From an uncultured Thermomicrobiales bacterium (GTDB lineage Bacteria; Chloroflexota; Chloroflexia; Thermomicrobiales; UBA6265): a stretch of DNA of 32,160 nucleotides. The translations under genes were made by a program, and so were the position numbers. Below the pieces are notes generated by a model. That model was not told the DNA's origin. It did not search any database and was given only the letters and a program-made list of their open reading frames with translations. Shown here one piece after another: positions 15,991-23,838 of the stretch (position 1 is its first letter; each line of letters begins with the position of its first letter). The stretch is taken from contig CADCWI010000044.1 of the NCBI GenBank assembly GCA_902806355.1, forward strand, positions 1 through 32,160, read 5' to 3'.

Positions 15991-16109
15991 CTTATCTCGC
16001 AGATCTCTCTGCCGGAGTTGGCACCTTACGCGGCTGACCACATCTGTGTGGTCGTCATCGCAGGCTGCCGGGCTTCACAGGGCCGATTCCCTCCACCTCT
16101 CTGGATAAG
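15991..16109 (-). promoter_or_regulatory. SAM-I riboswitch (S-box) aptamer
   Basis: Read on the minus strand the element starts CTTATCCAGAGAGGTGGAGG and ends GAGATAAG, so the closing helix P1 (CTTATC/GATAAG) is intact. Inside are the conserved GGCCCTGTGAAGCCCGGCAG and AAGGTGCCAACTCCGGCAG blocks, and an extra hairpin GACCACA-CAGA-TGTGGTC. These are the core features of the S-adenosylmethionine-binding SAM-I class. It is followed by a terminator and metX-metY, the pathway the class normally controls. Confidence 0.95.
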
Positions 16110-16132
16110 GCAGTATTCAGTTGTTACGAGGC

Positions 16133-16162
16133 ATGCTACGAGGCGGCTGATCGATCTGTCAA
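16133..16162 (-). promoter_or_regulatory. Sigma-70-type promoter for the metX-metY leader
   Basis: On the minus strand TTGACA (16162-16157) is followed by an 18-bp spacer and TAGCAT (16138-16133). Transcription would begin some 15-20 nt before the riboswitch aptamer, which fits a leader RNA. Confidence 0.65.
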
Positions 16163-16392
16163 GAGCGTGCACGGCTGGCGCCGGCGCGGAGACCTGAAAA
16201 CCGACCGCGAATGGGCATCCCGGTTTTACGGTTTATACAGTTTATCGATTTGCCCCGGAACGACAAGGGTTTCTGGTTGCGTTCTACACAACGTACAGTA
16301 CAGAGCGGTAAATCTGTCGCCGGTTTTATGGGACGAACGTACGCGGAGCAGTCCGGAGAAGCGCCCGGGAAGACCACCTGGACGCAGACCTA

Positions 16393-16435
16393 CATGACAG
16401 AGCGGGGAGCCAACATCGCTCCCGGCTCTGTCATG
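16393..16435. terminator. 18-bp hairpin with CATGAC ends
   Basis: CATGACAGAGCGGGGAGC and GCTCCCGGCTCTGTCATG pair over 18 positions with one mismatch around a 7-nt loop. It lies downstream of the 73-aa membrane-protein gene on the minus strand, beyond a second hairpin. No T-tract. Confidence 0.5.
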
Positions 16436-16507
16436 AGAGGAGCATACCCGCTAAGGCTGCCGTTCCTGCACGTCGATTGGGGAGCCCGTCTCTACGGCTG
16501 CATTACG

Positions 16508-16546
16508 CATGACTCCAGTGCTTCAATCATGAGCACTGGAGTCATG
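16508..16546. terminator. 15-bp perfect hairpin with CATGAC ends
   Basis: CATGACTCCAGTGCT and AGCACTGGAGTCATG pair perfectly around a 9-nt loop. It begins 33 nt past the stop of the 73-aa gene. It has the same first and last six bases as the hairpin at 16393-16435. Likely a 3'-end structure. Confidence 0.55.
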
Positions 16547-16579
16547 GTTCCGGACCATGCTGGCCCCGGTGTCCTTGAA

Positions 16580-16801
16580 TTACTTGCTGCTGGGGCGAAG
16601 AAGCCGGTGGTAGAGGGCGAACACGATGAATGTCGGCGGCCACTGGCCGACGAACAGCGCCGCGTGATCCTTCTTGGCAAGTTTGAACCCGGCGGAGGTG
16701 AGGATCGAACCGATCGCCAGCCAATACCATGCTTCTTCCGGAACGTTGTCGGTGATGCCGAAGAACTGCTTCTGTGTCGAGTCCTTGCGTGCCATGAACA
16801 T
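16580..16801 (-). CDS. Small two-TM membrane protein (73 aa)
   Basis: 73 residues from the ATG at 16801, which has AGGAAGGG about 4-5 nt upstream; a second ATG at 16795 is also possible. The first part is charged (MARKDSTQKQFFG). It is followed by VPEEAWYWLAIGSILTSAGF as a membrane helix, a short KLAKKDHA loop, and a second helix, ALFVGQWPPTFIVFALYHRL. The WYW...GSI and FVGQWPPTF pattern looks like a conserved small membrane family of unknown function; I know no tested role. The open frame extends upstream to 16927 without a good start. It is probably monocistronic, with two hairpins after it. Confidence 0.7.
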   Translation of the reverse strand: MFMARKDSTQKQFFGITDNVPEEAWYWLAIGSILTSAGFKLAKKDHAALFVGQWPPTFIVFALYHRLLRPSSK

Positions 16802-17141
16802 GTATCCCTTCCTGGGGTGATAGATACCTGAGTCGGAACCCAGGCCGTCGTTGAGTGAGCTTTGGTGACGCGACAATCGCGCACGGTGCTGGAACTCAGC
16901 GCCCACTAGTGCCGCCTCTTCACGCAATCGTTATGCCAGATCGGTTCGGGGCACCCTGATGTGCGGCAGGCATGCGTGACAAACGCTCGACACGGACCCA
17001 TGCGGGAGTTCGATCCGGGACGACACATCGATCACGTCGTGGTCGCTGGCACCACCGGGTGCTCCCATTCTCACCGCTTCTTGCTTCTTTCGGATGAGCT
17101 CGCGTCCGAGTAGATTGAAGGGCACGAGTGGCACACGGGTC
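16802..17141. other. Intergenic region after lacI
   Basis: The minus strand has an open frame from inside lacI down to 16931 with rather natural-looking residues (for example LLGRELIRKKQEAV). It has no good ribosome-binding site and no recognised family. It could be a small or decayed gene. Nothing else stands out. Confidence 0.3.
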
Positions 17142-18236
17142 TCAACGAGGCGGGGGTGCTGTCGAGTCGCGCACGACGAGACTGGCCGGGAGCGTTCGTG
17201 CCGAGTCGACCCGCTCCCCACGAAGCTGCCCGAACAGCATGCCGGCCGCGGCCCGTCCCTTGTCCCCGTGCGATTGCGTGATGGTGGTGAGGGTGGGATG
17301 GGATGCCCTTCCGCTCGGGATATCATCGAAACCGACGATGGAGATGTCCTCCGGCACGCGCAGTCCGGCGTCCTGAGCGGCGGCTAGCGCTCCTAGCGCA
17401 AGGGAATCGCTGAGACAGAGCAAGGCGGTCGGTCCCGGCGTCCGCGCCAGAACCCCCTGGGTCGCGGCGTATCCAAGCCGCTCGTTGCTGCCCCATGACG
17501 CAACAACCGGGATCCGGTCGAGCAGGACATGATCTCGCAGGGCGCGGGCGTACCCCGAGAGCCGGCGATCGGTCACCGTATAGGGCGTATCGGGCCACTC
17601 GGCGAGCGACCATGTCCGCGACTCGGTTCGCGGCTCGATCGCGAAAGAGATCACCGCGATCCGGCGGTGCCCGAGTTCCCGGAGATGCGCCGCGGCCGCG
17701 AAGGCCGCTCCTTCGTCGTCGATCCCGACGTGCGGCACCTCCGCGATCACGGGTTGATCGATGATCACCAGGGGAACGCCCCGGCGTCGCGTGTAGGCCA
17801 GCACGGGGTCATTGGAGCCTATCGAATAGGCGATGACACCGTCGACTGCCGCCCCGCCGATCCCCGCCGGGTCACGCTCGCCAGCCGCCGTGCCTGGTAC
17901 CAGCATGAGCGAGAAGCCTTCTGCCTCCGCAATCTCGCTGATCCCCGCCAGCAGCGCCACGGCTGCTTCGTCATTGAACGCGTACGAGAGCGGGTTGGCA
18001 TAGATAAAGCCGATCGCATTGGTACTTCCACGCCGGAATCCGCTGGCGAGCGGGTCGGGGCCGGCGAATCCAAGGCGTATCGCCGCCTCGAAAATCCGCT
18101 CGCGCAACGCCGGCGAAAGCTGGTCCGGATGCCGGTATGCGTTCGACACGGTTTTCGCCGACACGCCAATCTCGGCGGCGATTTGGGTAAGCGTCGCCCG
18201 TTTGACCGGTGACCTGGGTTGATGTTGCGGAACCAT
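17142..18236 (-). CDS. LacI-family transcriptional regulator
   Basis: 364 residues. An N-terminal LacI helix-turn-helix (LTQIAAEIGVSAKTVSNAYR, about residues 16-35) is followed by the hinge and a periplasmic-binding-like effector domain (from about 70). The C-terminal region carries VPEDISIVGFDDIPSGRASH and PTLTTITQS, both typical. It is divergent from a DHA2 transporter gene with 61 bp between the starts, and a 14-bp palindrome of LacI type lies in that gap. The likely role is repression of the transporter, relieved by a small molecule. This pairing is unusual, as LacI members more often control sugar genes. The effector is unknown. Confidence 0.9.
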   Translation of the reverse strand: MVPQHQPRSPVKRATLTQIAAEIGVSAKTVSNAYRHPDQLSPALRERIFEAAIRLGFAGPDPLASGFRRGSTNAIGFIYANPLSYAFNDEAAVALLAGISEIAEAEGFSLMLVPGTAAGERDPAGIGGAAVDGVIAYSIGSNDPVLAYTRRRGVPLVIIDQPVIAEVPHVGIDDEGAAFAAAAHLRELGHRRIAVISFAIEPRTESRTWSLAEWPDTPYTVTDRRLSGYARALRDHVLLDRIPVVASWGSNERLGYAATQGVLARTPGPTALLCLSDSLALGALAAAQDAGLRVPEDISIVGFDDIPSGRASHPTLTTITQSHGDKGRAAAGMLFGQLRGERVDSARTLPASLVVRDSTAPPPR

Positions 18237-18252
18237 GCCCCCATGCTACACT
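18225..18252 (+). promoter_or_regulatory. Candidate promoter of the DHA2 transporter
   Basis: TTGCGG (18225-18230), a 16-bp spacer and TACACT (18247-18252). The start of transcription would be near 18259, just ahead of the palindromic operator. The -35 part overlaps the start of lacI. Confidence 0.4.
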
Positions 18253-18261
18253 ATCGCTCTA

Positions 18262-18275
18262 CTTCAACGTTGAAG
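18262..18275. promoter_or_regulatory. LacI-type palindromic operator
   Basis: CTTCAACGTTGAAG is a perfect 14-bp palindrome with the central CG step usual for LacI-family sites. It lies between the divergent lacI and transporter genes and just after the candidate transporter promoter, so a bound regulator would block it. Confidence 0.75.
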
Positions 18276-18297
18276 AAGGATGATGGAGGCGTGGAGC

Positions 18298-19764
18298 ATG
18301 ACACAGACAGGGCGCGGGAATCAGGCGGGTGAGTGCGATGACGGCAGGGTAGGGGCATCGACTTGGATCATGCTGGCACTTCTCTGTGCCATTCAGTGGG
18401 TGGATGTCCTCGGCACCACCATCGTGATCGTCGCGCTGCCGTCGATCCAGCAGGATCTCGGGATGTCGGGGGCGGTGCTGGAGCTGGCGGCGGGAATCTA
18501 TGCACTCGTCGTTGGCGGACTGATCGTCATCACCGGGAGGCTCTCCGACATGTACGGTGCCCGACGGTTGTTCCTGCTCGGGCTCGCCGTGTTCAGCCTG
18601 GCCTCGCTGCTGTGCGGGCTGGCCGTCTCCCCCGCGATGCTGATCGGGGCCCGGGCCCTGGAAGGACTCGGCGCCGCGCTTGCGATCCCGGCGGCGCTGA
18701 CGATGGTGACCGATCTCTTCCCCGAGGGAGCGTTGCGCCACAGGGCGCTGGGGTTCTGGACGGCCGCGGCGGCGGGGGGTGGCGCCGCGGGGTTCGCCCT
18801 CGGTGGAATCATCACCGAGATGGCCGGCTGGCGCTGGATCTTCCTGCTCAACATCCCGATCGGCGTGCTTGCGTTCACCGTCCTGCCGCGCCTGATCGGC
18901 AACCGGTGGCCCGGAGCGGACCGGCGGCGGCGTGTCAACGTTCCGGGAGCACTGCTCCTGATCGCCAGCCTGCTGGCGCTGCTCTACGGGTTGACCCGGA
19001 GCAAGGAGGACGGCATCACGTCACCACCAGTGATGGTGCTTCTCGCCGGGGGAGTGGTGCTGCTTGCGGGTTTCATGATTACCGAGCGCCGTTCCGGTTC
19101 TCCGCTGGTCCCTTCCGACCTGTGGCGCCTTCGCACACTGACTGGCTCGGCCCTGGTCGCATTCGCGCTCACCGCGACCACGGGCGCGTCCGGGGTGCTG
19201 CTGACCCTGTTCATGCAGAGCGAGCTTGGGCTGTCGCCGTCGAGAGCCGGAGCGATGCTGGCGCCGTTCAGCCTTGCCGTCGTGCTGGGTTCGATGGTCG
19301 GGGCTCGCCTCACCGACCAATTGGGGTTCCGGGCGACGATGGCGCTCGGGCTTGCGGGGGTGGCGACGGCGATGCTCGTCGATGCAAGCGGGGTAGCCCT
19401 GGCGAGTTTGCCGTTGCTGGTCTGCGGGCTTTCCCTTTCGGGTGTCGCTCTTGGCCTGGTGTCCGTGGCCTCGACCGCCGGTGGCTTGTCCGCCGTCGCC
19501 AGTGCGCGAAAGGGCCTGGCGTCCGGCCTGCTCAACTCATCGTCCAAGATCGGGACGGCGCTCGGGATTGCGCTGATCCCGGCGATCGGCTCGGCCTGGA
19601 TCGGAGCCGGCTCGCTCGCGGAAACCTCATTCTCATCATCGCGGCTCTCGACAGGATATGAGGCGGCGTTCGTGGCCGCGGCGGCCATCGCCCTCCTCGC
19701 CATCCCGGTTGCCTGGTCCAGCTTCTCCGGCGCGCGTGCCGCATCAGCCATGCAACGTACGTGA
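18298..19764 (+). CDS. MFS transporter, DHA2 (EmrB/QacA) family
   Basis: 488 residues with about 14 hydrophobic segments, the DHA2 drug:H+ antiporter size. The first helix carries WVDVLGTTIVIVALPSIQQD, and the loop-2 motif A reads GRLSDMYGARRLFLLG. The segment near residue 150, GGAAGFALGGIITEMAGWRW, matches the DHA2 motif C region, and NIPIGVLAF follows. It should export drugs or metabolites across the cytoplasmic membrane using the proton gradient. The start at 18298 has GGAGG 8 nt in front; an ATG at 18280 lies too close to its own AGAAGG. It is controlled in all likelihood by the divergent LacI regulator. Confidence 0.88.
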   Translation: MTQTGRGNQAGECDDGRVGASTWIMLALLCAIQWVDVLGTTIVIVALPSIQQDLGMSGAVLELAAGIYALVVGGLIVITGRLSDMYGARRLFLLGLAVFSLASLLCGLAVSPAMLIGARALEGLGAALAIPAALTMVTDLFPEGALRHRALGFWTAAAAGGGAAGFALGGIITEMAGWRWIFLLNIPIGVLAFTVLPRLIGNRWPGADRRRRVNVPGALLLIASLLALLYGLTRSKEDGITSPPVMVLLAGGVVLLAGFMITERRSGSPLVPSDLWRLRTLTGSALVAFALTATTGASGVLLTLFMQSELGLSPSRAGAMLAPFSLAVVLGSMVGARLTDQLGFRATMALGLAGVATAMLVDASGVALASLPLLVCGLSLSGVALGLVSVASTAGGLSAVASARKGLASGLLNSSSKIGTALGIALIPAIGSAWIGAGSLAETSFSSSRLSTGYEAAFVAAAAIALLAIPVAWSSFSGARAASAMQRT

Positions 19765-19941
19765 CGGGGAGCGGGCGCTCTAGGGCCTAGTCATTCTGAA
19801 GCCCGGGGAAGAGCAGGTCACGGCGTAGGTGCAGCGTTTTGCGAACACCCGGGCCGGCATACACATCGACCACAGGCGGTCGAGAGACGCGTCATTTCCG
19901 GTCGATTCGAGCCCGCCCCTACAAAACGTCAGGCACGCGCG

Positions 19942-20841
19942 TCAGCCCTTGAGGCCGGTTGTGGCGACGCCCTCCATGAAGTATCGCTGGAACATGAAGA
20001 AGAGGACGATCATCGGCACCGTGAAGATCACCGATGCCGCCATCAGCAGCGACCACTGCGTCCCGAGTGCCTGGAAGTCGTTCTTGAACGTCGCGAGACC
20101 GAGCGCGAGCGTGTACCGGTCCGGGTCGTTGAGGTAGATCAGTGGACCCATGAAATCGTTCCACTTGGCCTCGAACTCAAAGATCGCGACCGCGACCAGT
20201 GCCGGCTTGATCAACGGCAACATGATGTTCCACCAGATCCGGAAGAAGCTCGCGCCATCGACACGGGCGGCGTCCACCAGATCCTGAGGAATCGTGAACA
20301 GGAACTGGCGCAGCATGAAGATGTAGAAGGCCGAACCGAACAGGTTGCCCGCCCAGAGCGGCCAGAGGGTTCCCACCGCGCCGAGCTCGTTCCAGATCAG
20401 GAACGTGGGAATCAGGGTCACCGAGCCGGGCAGCAGGTAGGTCGCCATCACCAGCGCGAACAGTTGCCTCTTGCCGCGGAACCGGATCCGGGCGAATCCG
20501 TATGCGACGAGGGAACTGGAGAGCAGGACGGATACAACCGCGAGCACGCTGACAATCGCGGAATTGATCATCCACTTCATCACCGGAGCTTTGTCGAAGA
20601 CATCCCCGTAATTCTCGTACTGGAGCGAGCTCGGGATGAAATTCGGCGAGAAGATCTCGTCTGGCGGCTTGAGGGACGTCATCAGCAGCCAGGCGAACGG
20701 CAGGGTGAACAGCGCCGAGAGACCGAGCAAGGCGGCATACAGCGGGATGTTACCCAGCTTGAGGGACGATTCCTTTTTGCGTTCCCTCCTGGTCGGCAGT
20801 ATCGCGGGAGCAGAATTCGTTTGTTCGACCGGAATTGCCAT
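19942..20841 (-). CDS. Sugar ABC transporter permease (MalG type)
   Basis: 299 residues with six membrane helices. The ATPase-contact EAA loop reads VDAARVDGASFFRIWWNIML near residue 195, and the protein ends QRYFMEGVATTGLKG, the usual end of carbohydrate ABC-1 family permeases. An AAGGCGG lies about 6 nt before the ATG. It follows the MalF-type permease gene by 42 nt. The partner ATPase gene is absent from the window, as is common in Gram-positive and Chloroflexota sugar importers that share one ATPase (known pattern). Substrate unknown. Confidence 0.92.
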   Translation of the reverse strand: MAIPVEQTNSAPAILPTRRERKKESSLKLGNIPLYAALLGLSALFTLPFAWLLMTSLKPPDEIFSPNFIPSSLQYENYGDVFDKAPVMKWMINSAIVSVLAVVSVLLSSSLVAYGFARIRFRGKRQLFALVMATYLLPGSVTLIPTFLIWNELGAVGTLWPLWAGNLFGSAFYIFMLRQFLFTIPQDLVDAARVDGASFFRIWWNIMLPLIKPALVAVAIFEFEAKWNDFMGPLIYLNDPDRYTLALGLATFKNDFQALGTQWSLLMAASVIFTVPMIVLFFMFQRYFMEGVATTGLKG

Positions 20842-20883
20842 TTGGACCGCCTTACCTATCGACGACGCATGCGCGAGTCCAGA

Positions 20884-21831
20884 TCACCGGGTGTTGTCCT
20901 CGTAATACACCCATCGCTTGGAGAGTTTGAACTGCAGGACGGTGATGACCAGGATGATCAGGAAGAGAACCCACGCGATCGCCGATGCGTACCCCATCTG
21001 GAAATACCCGGATCCAAACGCGCGTTTGAAGAGATACATCACGATGAAGAGGGCGGAATTTTCCGGGCCGCCGTCCTTGTCGAACATCACGTAGCCCTGG
21101 GTGAACACGTTGAGCGAAGCGATCGTGCTGATGGTCGCCACGAAGAACGTGACGCCGGAGATCATGGGTAACGTGACTGACCGGAACCGCTGCCAGCGGC
21201 CGGCACCATCGAGCTCGGCGGCCTCGTACAGATCGCGTGGCACACCCTGAAGCGCGGCGAGGAACATGATCATCGCCCCGCCCAGTCCCCACAGTGCGGT
21301 CAACACGATCGTCGGTTTGATCCAGGTGGGATCAACGGTCCATGCCGGCGCGGGGATGCGCAGGAACTCCAGGCCCCGGTTGAGCAGCCCGTCCTGTGGG
21401 TTGAGAATCCAGAGCCAGAGATAGGCGGTCGCGATCGCGGGGGTGACCGACGGCAGGTAAAACGCGGTCCGGAAAATGCCCTTCGCCCGGGCGGCTTGAT
21501 TGAGGAGCAGCGCGATACCAAGCGCCGTGATGATATGGAGCGGGACATACATCGCGGCATAGATGAACGTGTTGCGAAGAGCGACTGGAAATAATCGGTC
21601 GTTCGTGAGCAGCTTTTCGTAGTTCGCGAGCCCGACCCACTCTGGCGGGCGCAGGACATCGTAGTCGGTGAAGCTGAAATAGAGAGATGAGACGAAGGGA
21701 AACGCGGTGAAGACCCCGAACCCAACGAGCCAAGGGAGCACCGTGAGCCACCCCGCCGTTGTTTCCTCCGAGAGGAGACGGCGACGCTTGGGAACTGTCA
21801 GCCGGGCAGAGTCCAGGGGGATATCAGCCAC
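20884..21831 (-). CDS. Sugar ABC transporter permease (MalF type)
   Basis: 315 residues from a GTG at 21831 that has GAAGGGG 6 nt upstream; a GTG at 21855 would add eight residues. Six membrane helices follow a short cytoplasmic tail. WLTVLPWLVGFGVFTAFPFV is the typical first helix, and the EAA loop is LYEAAELDGAGRWQRFRSVT. It forms the membrane channel with the MalG-type partner encoded next to it. It is separated from the binding-protein gene by a hairpin-containing gap. Confidence 0.92.
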   Translation of the reverse strand: MADIPLDSARLTVPKRRRLLSEETTAGWLTVLPWLVGFGVFTAFPFVSSLYFSFTDYDVLRPPEWVGLANYEKLLTNDRLFPVALRNTFIYAAMYVPLHIITALGIALLLNQAARAKGIFRTAFYLPSVTPAIATAYLWLWILNPQDGLLNRGLEFLRIPAPAWTVDPTWIKPTIVLTALWGLGGAMIMFLAALQGVPRDLYEAAELDGAGRWQRFRSVTLPMISGVTFFVATISTIASLNVFTQGYVMFDKDGGPENSALFIVMYLFKRAFGSGYFQMGYASAIAWVLFLIILVITVLQFKLSKRWVYYEDNTR

Positions 21832-21868
21832 AATGTGCCCCTTCGGGTGACCCACGATACGGTGCCGG

Positions 21869-21903
21869 TCGAGGCATCCGTCCTCTCATGACGGATGCCT
21901 CGA
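21869..21903 (-). terminator. Intercistronic hairpin between binding protein and permease genes
   Basis: TCGAGGCATCCGTC and GACGGATGCCTCGA form a perfect 14-bp stem with a 7-nt loop, 43 nt after the binding-protein stop. There is no T-tract. Such a structure after the first gene of an importer operon usually protects the upstream message or lets only part of transcription pass, raising the binding protein over the permeases (known for malE-malF; inferred here). Confidence 0.55.
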
Positions 21904-21946
21904 TCAGGTTTCGAGTACGCGATCGCCCGCGTGATTACGTGACTAG

Positions 21947-23368
21947 CTAGAAGGAATCTATCGCGTCCTGAGCACTCTGATTGGCGGTAGTGAGAGCCTC
22001 TTCCGCTGAACTCTGGCCGCGGAGCGCCGGCTCGACGGCCTCATTCTGCATAAGGTCATCGAGTTGACCGGCCACCGGCGACTTCGCAATCTCGCGATTT
22101 TCACTCACGCTCAACAACTCGGGCAGGAGCGCGACCGTTGCATCGAACGACTCTCCAATCGGCTCGTAGAGCTCCTCGATCTGGATCTGGTCGGACGTCG
22201 TGCTGCCGGTCAGCGATGGGAAGTAGGGCCGGCCTTCCGCTGTGCGGGCTTCCTTGACGGCGGTCGCGCCAAGTCTCCAGGTTTCGTCGCTATGCAGGAA
22301 CTTGATGAACTCCCAGGCGGCGTCCGGGTTCTTCGCACCGGACGTGATGTACCAGGCATTGCCACCGGTGAAGCTGATCATCTGCCCATCGGGCCCTGAG
22401 CCGCGCTGGCGAACCGGAAGGACGGCGAAGTTCATGTCGGGTGCTACGGTGACGAGTTGGTTGGCCATCATCCACTGCTCGTAGATCGTCATCGAGACCT
22501 GACCTCGTGGGAACTGTTCGTCGCCCTGGAAGGTCGTCGCGAGCGCTTCGTAGGCCTGGAATCCGCCTTGGGCATCGTAAACCTGCACGCCCCAGTCAAG
22601 CGCCTCGACAACCTTCTCGTCATTGAACGTCGCTTCAGAGCCGTCCTCACTGATAAACGAGCCACCGTTTGCACGTCCCCAGAGCCAGATGCCGCCCGCC
22701 TGGATCTTGTGGTCGAATCCCCAACGCGTGGCGTTGTCGCCTTCCCTCTGGACGAGCTGGGCGCCCAGCTCGTTGAGCTGCTCCCAGTTGGAGGTATCGA
22801 TCGTTGCCGGATCGATGCCAGCCTCGGTCAGGTGATCGAGGTTCACGAACAGCATCCGCACGTCCATGCCGCCGGGGATGCCGTAGAGCTCCTCCTCGAA
22901 GGTCGCCTCGTTAAGAGCGGCTTCGTAGAACCGGGAGGTGTCGTAGCCGTCGCGCTCGATGAACTCGGTGAGCGGCTGGAGGACGCCACGACCGGCCCAT
23001 GTGGCCGTCTCGAACCGGCTCAGCCAGATCACATCCGGCAGTTGCTCGGCCGCCGCCGCTGTCAGCAGTTTCTGCTCATCGAACGACTCGACAACCTGGA
23101 GATTGACGTTCGGGTACGCCGCCTGGAAGGCCTCGACACGGCTCCGGGCGAGGACATTCGTTTCCGCGACGCCGAAGCCCCACTCGACGAGGTCACCGGA
23201 GACGTCCGTGTTCTGAACCGCCGGAGTGCCGGCCTGGTGGGCCGCCGCCGGCAACCCGCCCATGCCGGCCACACCGGCGAGCGCGGCAGCGCCAGCAGCC
23301 GCACCAGCGGAGTGCTTCAGGACGTCACGGCGAGACGCGCGCCGATTCAGGAGGGCCTTGCTCTGCAT
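21947..23368 (-). CDS. Sugar ABC transporter substrate-binding protein, Tat signal
   Basis: 473 residues. The N-terminus has a twin-arginine motif (SRRDVLKHSAG) and a hydrophobic Ala-rich stretch up to PAAAHQAG, so it is probably exported folded by the Tat route. No lipobox Cys is seen, so retention at the membrane is not explained. The mature part is an extracellular solute-binding protein of family 1: VEAFQAAYPNVNLQVV, AAAEQLPDVIWL, LYGIPGGMDVRMLFVN and NAWYITSGAKNPDAAWEFIK are typical. AAAGGA stands 9 nt before the ATG. It is the first gene of the importer operon. The sugar cannot be told. Confidence 0.92.
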   Translation of the reverse strand: MQSKALLNRRASRRDVLKHSAGAAAGAAALAGVAGMGGLPAAAHQAGTPAVQNTDVSGDLVEWGFGVAETNVLARSRVEAFQAAYPNVNLQVVESFDEQKLLTAAAAEQLPDVIWLSRFETATWAGRGVLQPLTEFIERDGYDTSRFYEAALNEATFEEELYGIPGGMDVRMLFVNLDHLTEAGIDPATIDTSNWEQLNELGAQLVQREGDNATRWGFDHKIQAGGIWLWGRANGGSFISEDGSEATFNDEKVVEALDWGVQVYDAQGGFQAYEALATTFQGDEQFPRGQVSMTIYEQWMMANQLVTVAPDMNFAVLPVRQRGSGPDGQMISFTGGNAWYITSGAKNPDAAWEFIKFLHSDETWRLGATAVKEARTAEGRPYFPSLTGSTTSDQIQIEELYEPIGESFDATVALLPELLSVSENREIAKSPVAGQLDDLMQNEAVEPALRGQSSAEEALTTANQSAQDAIDSF

Positions 23369-23512
23369 GGTCTTGTTCCTTTCCCAGGGTGTCCACCGAC
23401 ACCTCCGGCGGTAGCGGGCAGGGATCGGGATTCTGCCCTAACGACGAGCAACGAACACTGATCGATTTTGCGGGACTACATATGTCCCGGAAGTATAGAC
23501 GACTTCATGTCA

Positions 23513-23533
23513 CACCGTGGACTCACCGTGGAC
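23513..23533. repeat. Tandem CACCGTGGAC direct repeat, 11-bp period
   Basis: CACCGTGGAC occurs twice with 1 bp between, about 145-165 bp upstream of the binding-protein gene. A period of one helical turn suits two adjacent binding sites on the same DNA face for a regulator of the importer. Confidence 0.4.
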
Positions 23534-23670
23534 ATTGCGTAATTGCGGGCATGAACAACTATAGTGCAAGCGATATGCCAAGCCGGCACGAAGGCTCCAT
23601 CTTTGGCGGGAGATGAGTGTTGTGGTCCATCCACGCCTTTTCGTCTCACGTGATCTCTCCCCTTCCGCTG

Positions 23671-23838
23671 TCATCCAGAGCGAAGCGATGGATCCCCCGG
23701 CGGAGCCGGTCCTCTGCCAGGAGGACATAGTGCCTGGCACGTCAGGATCCGACGGCGCCAGGTGCGCTTCGCGCGACGCAGCTGTCGAGATCTTTCACAG
23801 ACAGTGGCGGATGCGGCCCATCGCTTCGCTCTGGATGA
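23671..23838. repeat. Inverted-repeat element containing repeat copy 6
   Basis: TCATCCAGAGCGAAGCGATG plus G at 23671-23691 recurs as a perfect inverted copy at 23818-23838. The two 21-bp arms face each other across 126 bp. Next to the right arm is the core of the dispersed repeat (GGCGGATGCGGCCCATCGCT, from 23806) and GTCGAGATC. The unit is like a small MITE or a REP doublet with no coding capacity. Confidence 0.6.

Noticed and set aside
19765..19941. Terminator between the convergent DHA2 transporter and permease genes
   Set aside because: Only short weak inverted repeats (for example GAGC-GGGC-GCTC) are visible, not enough to call a site.
22457..23461. 334-codon plus-strand frame opposite the sugar-binding protein
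   Set aside because: Antisense shadow without domain or ribosome-binding site; the minus-strand gene has a clear signal peptide and family motifs.
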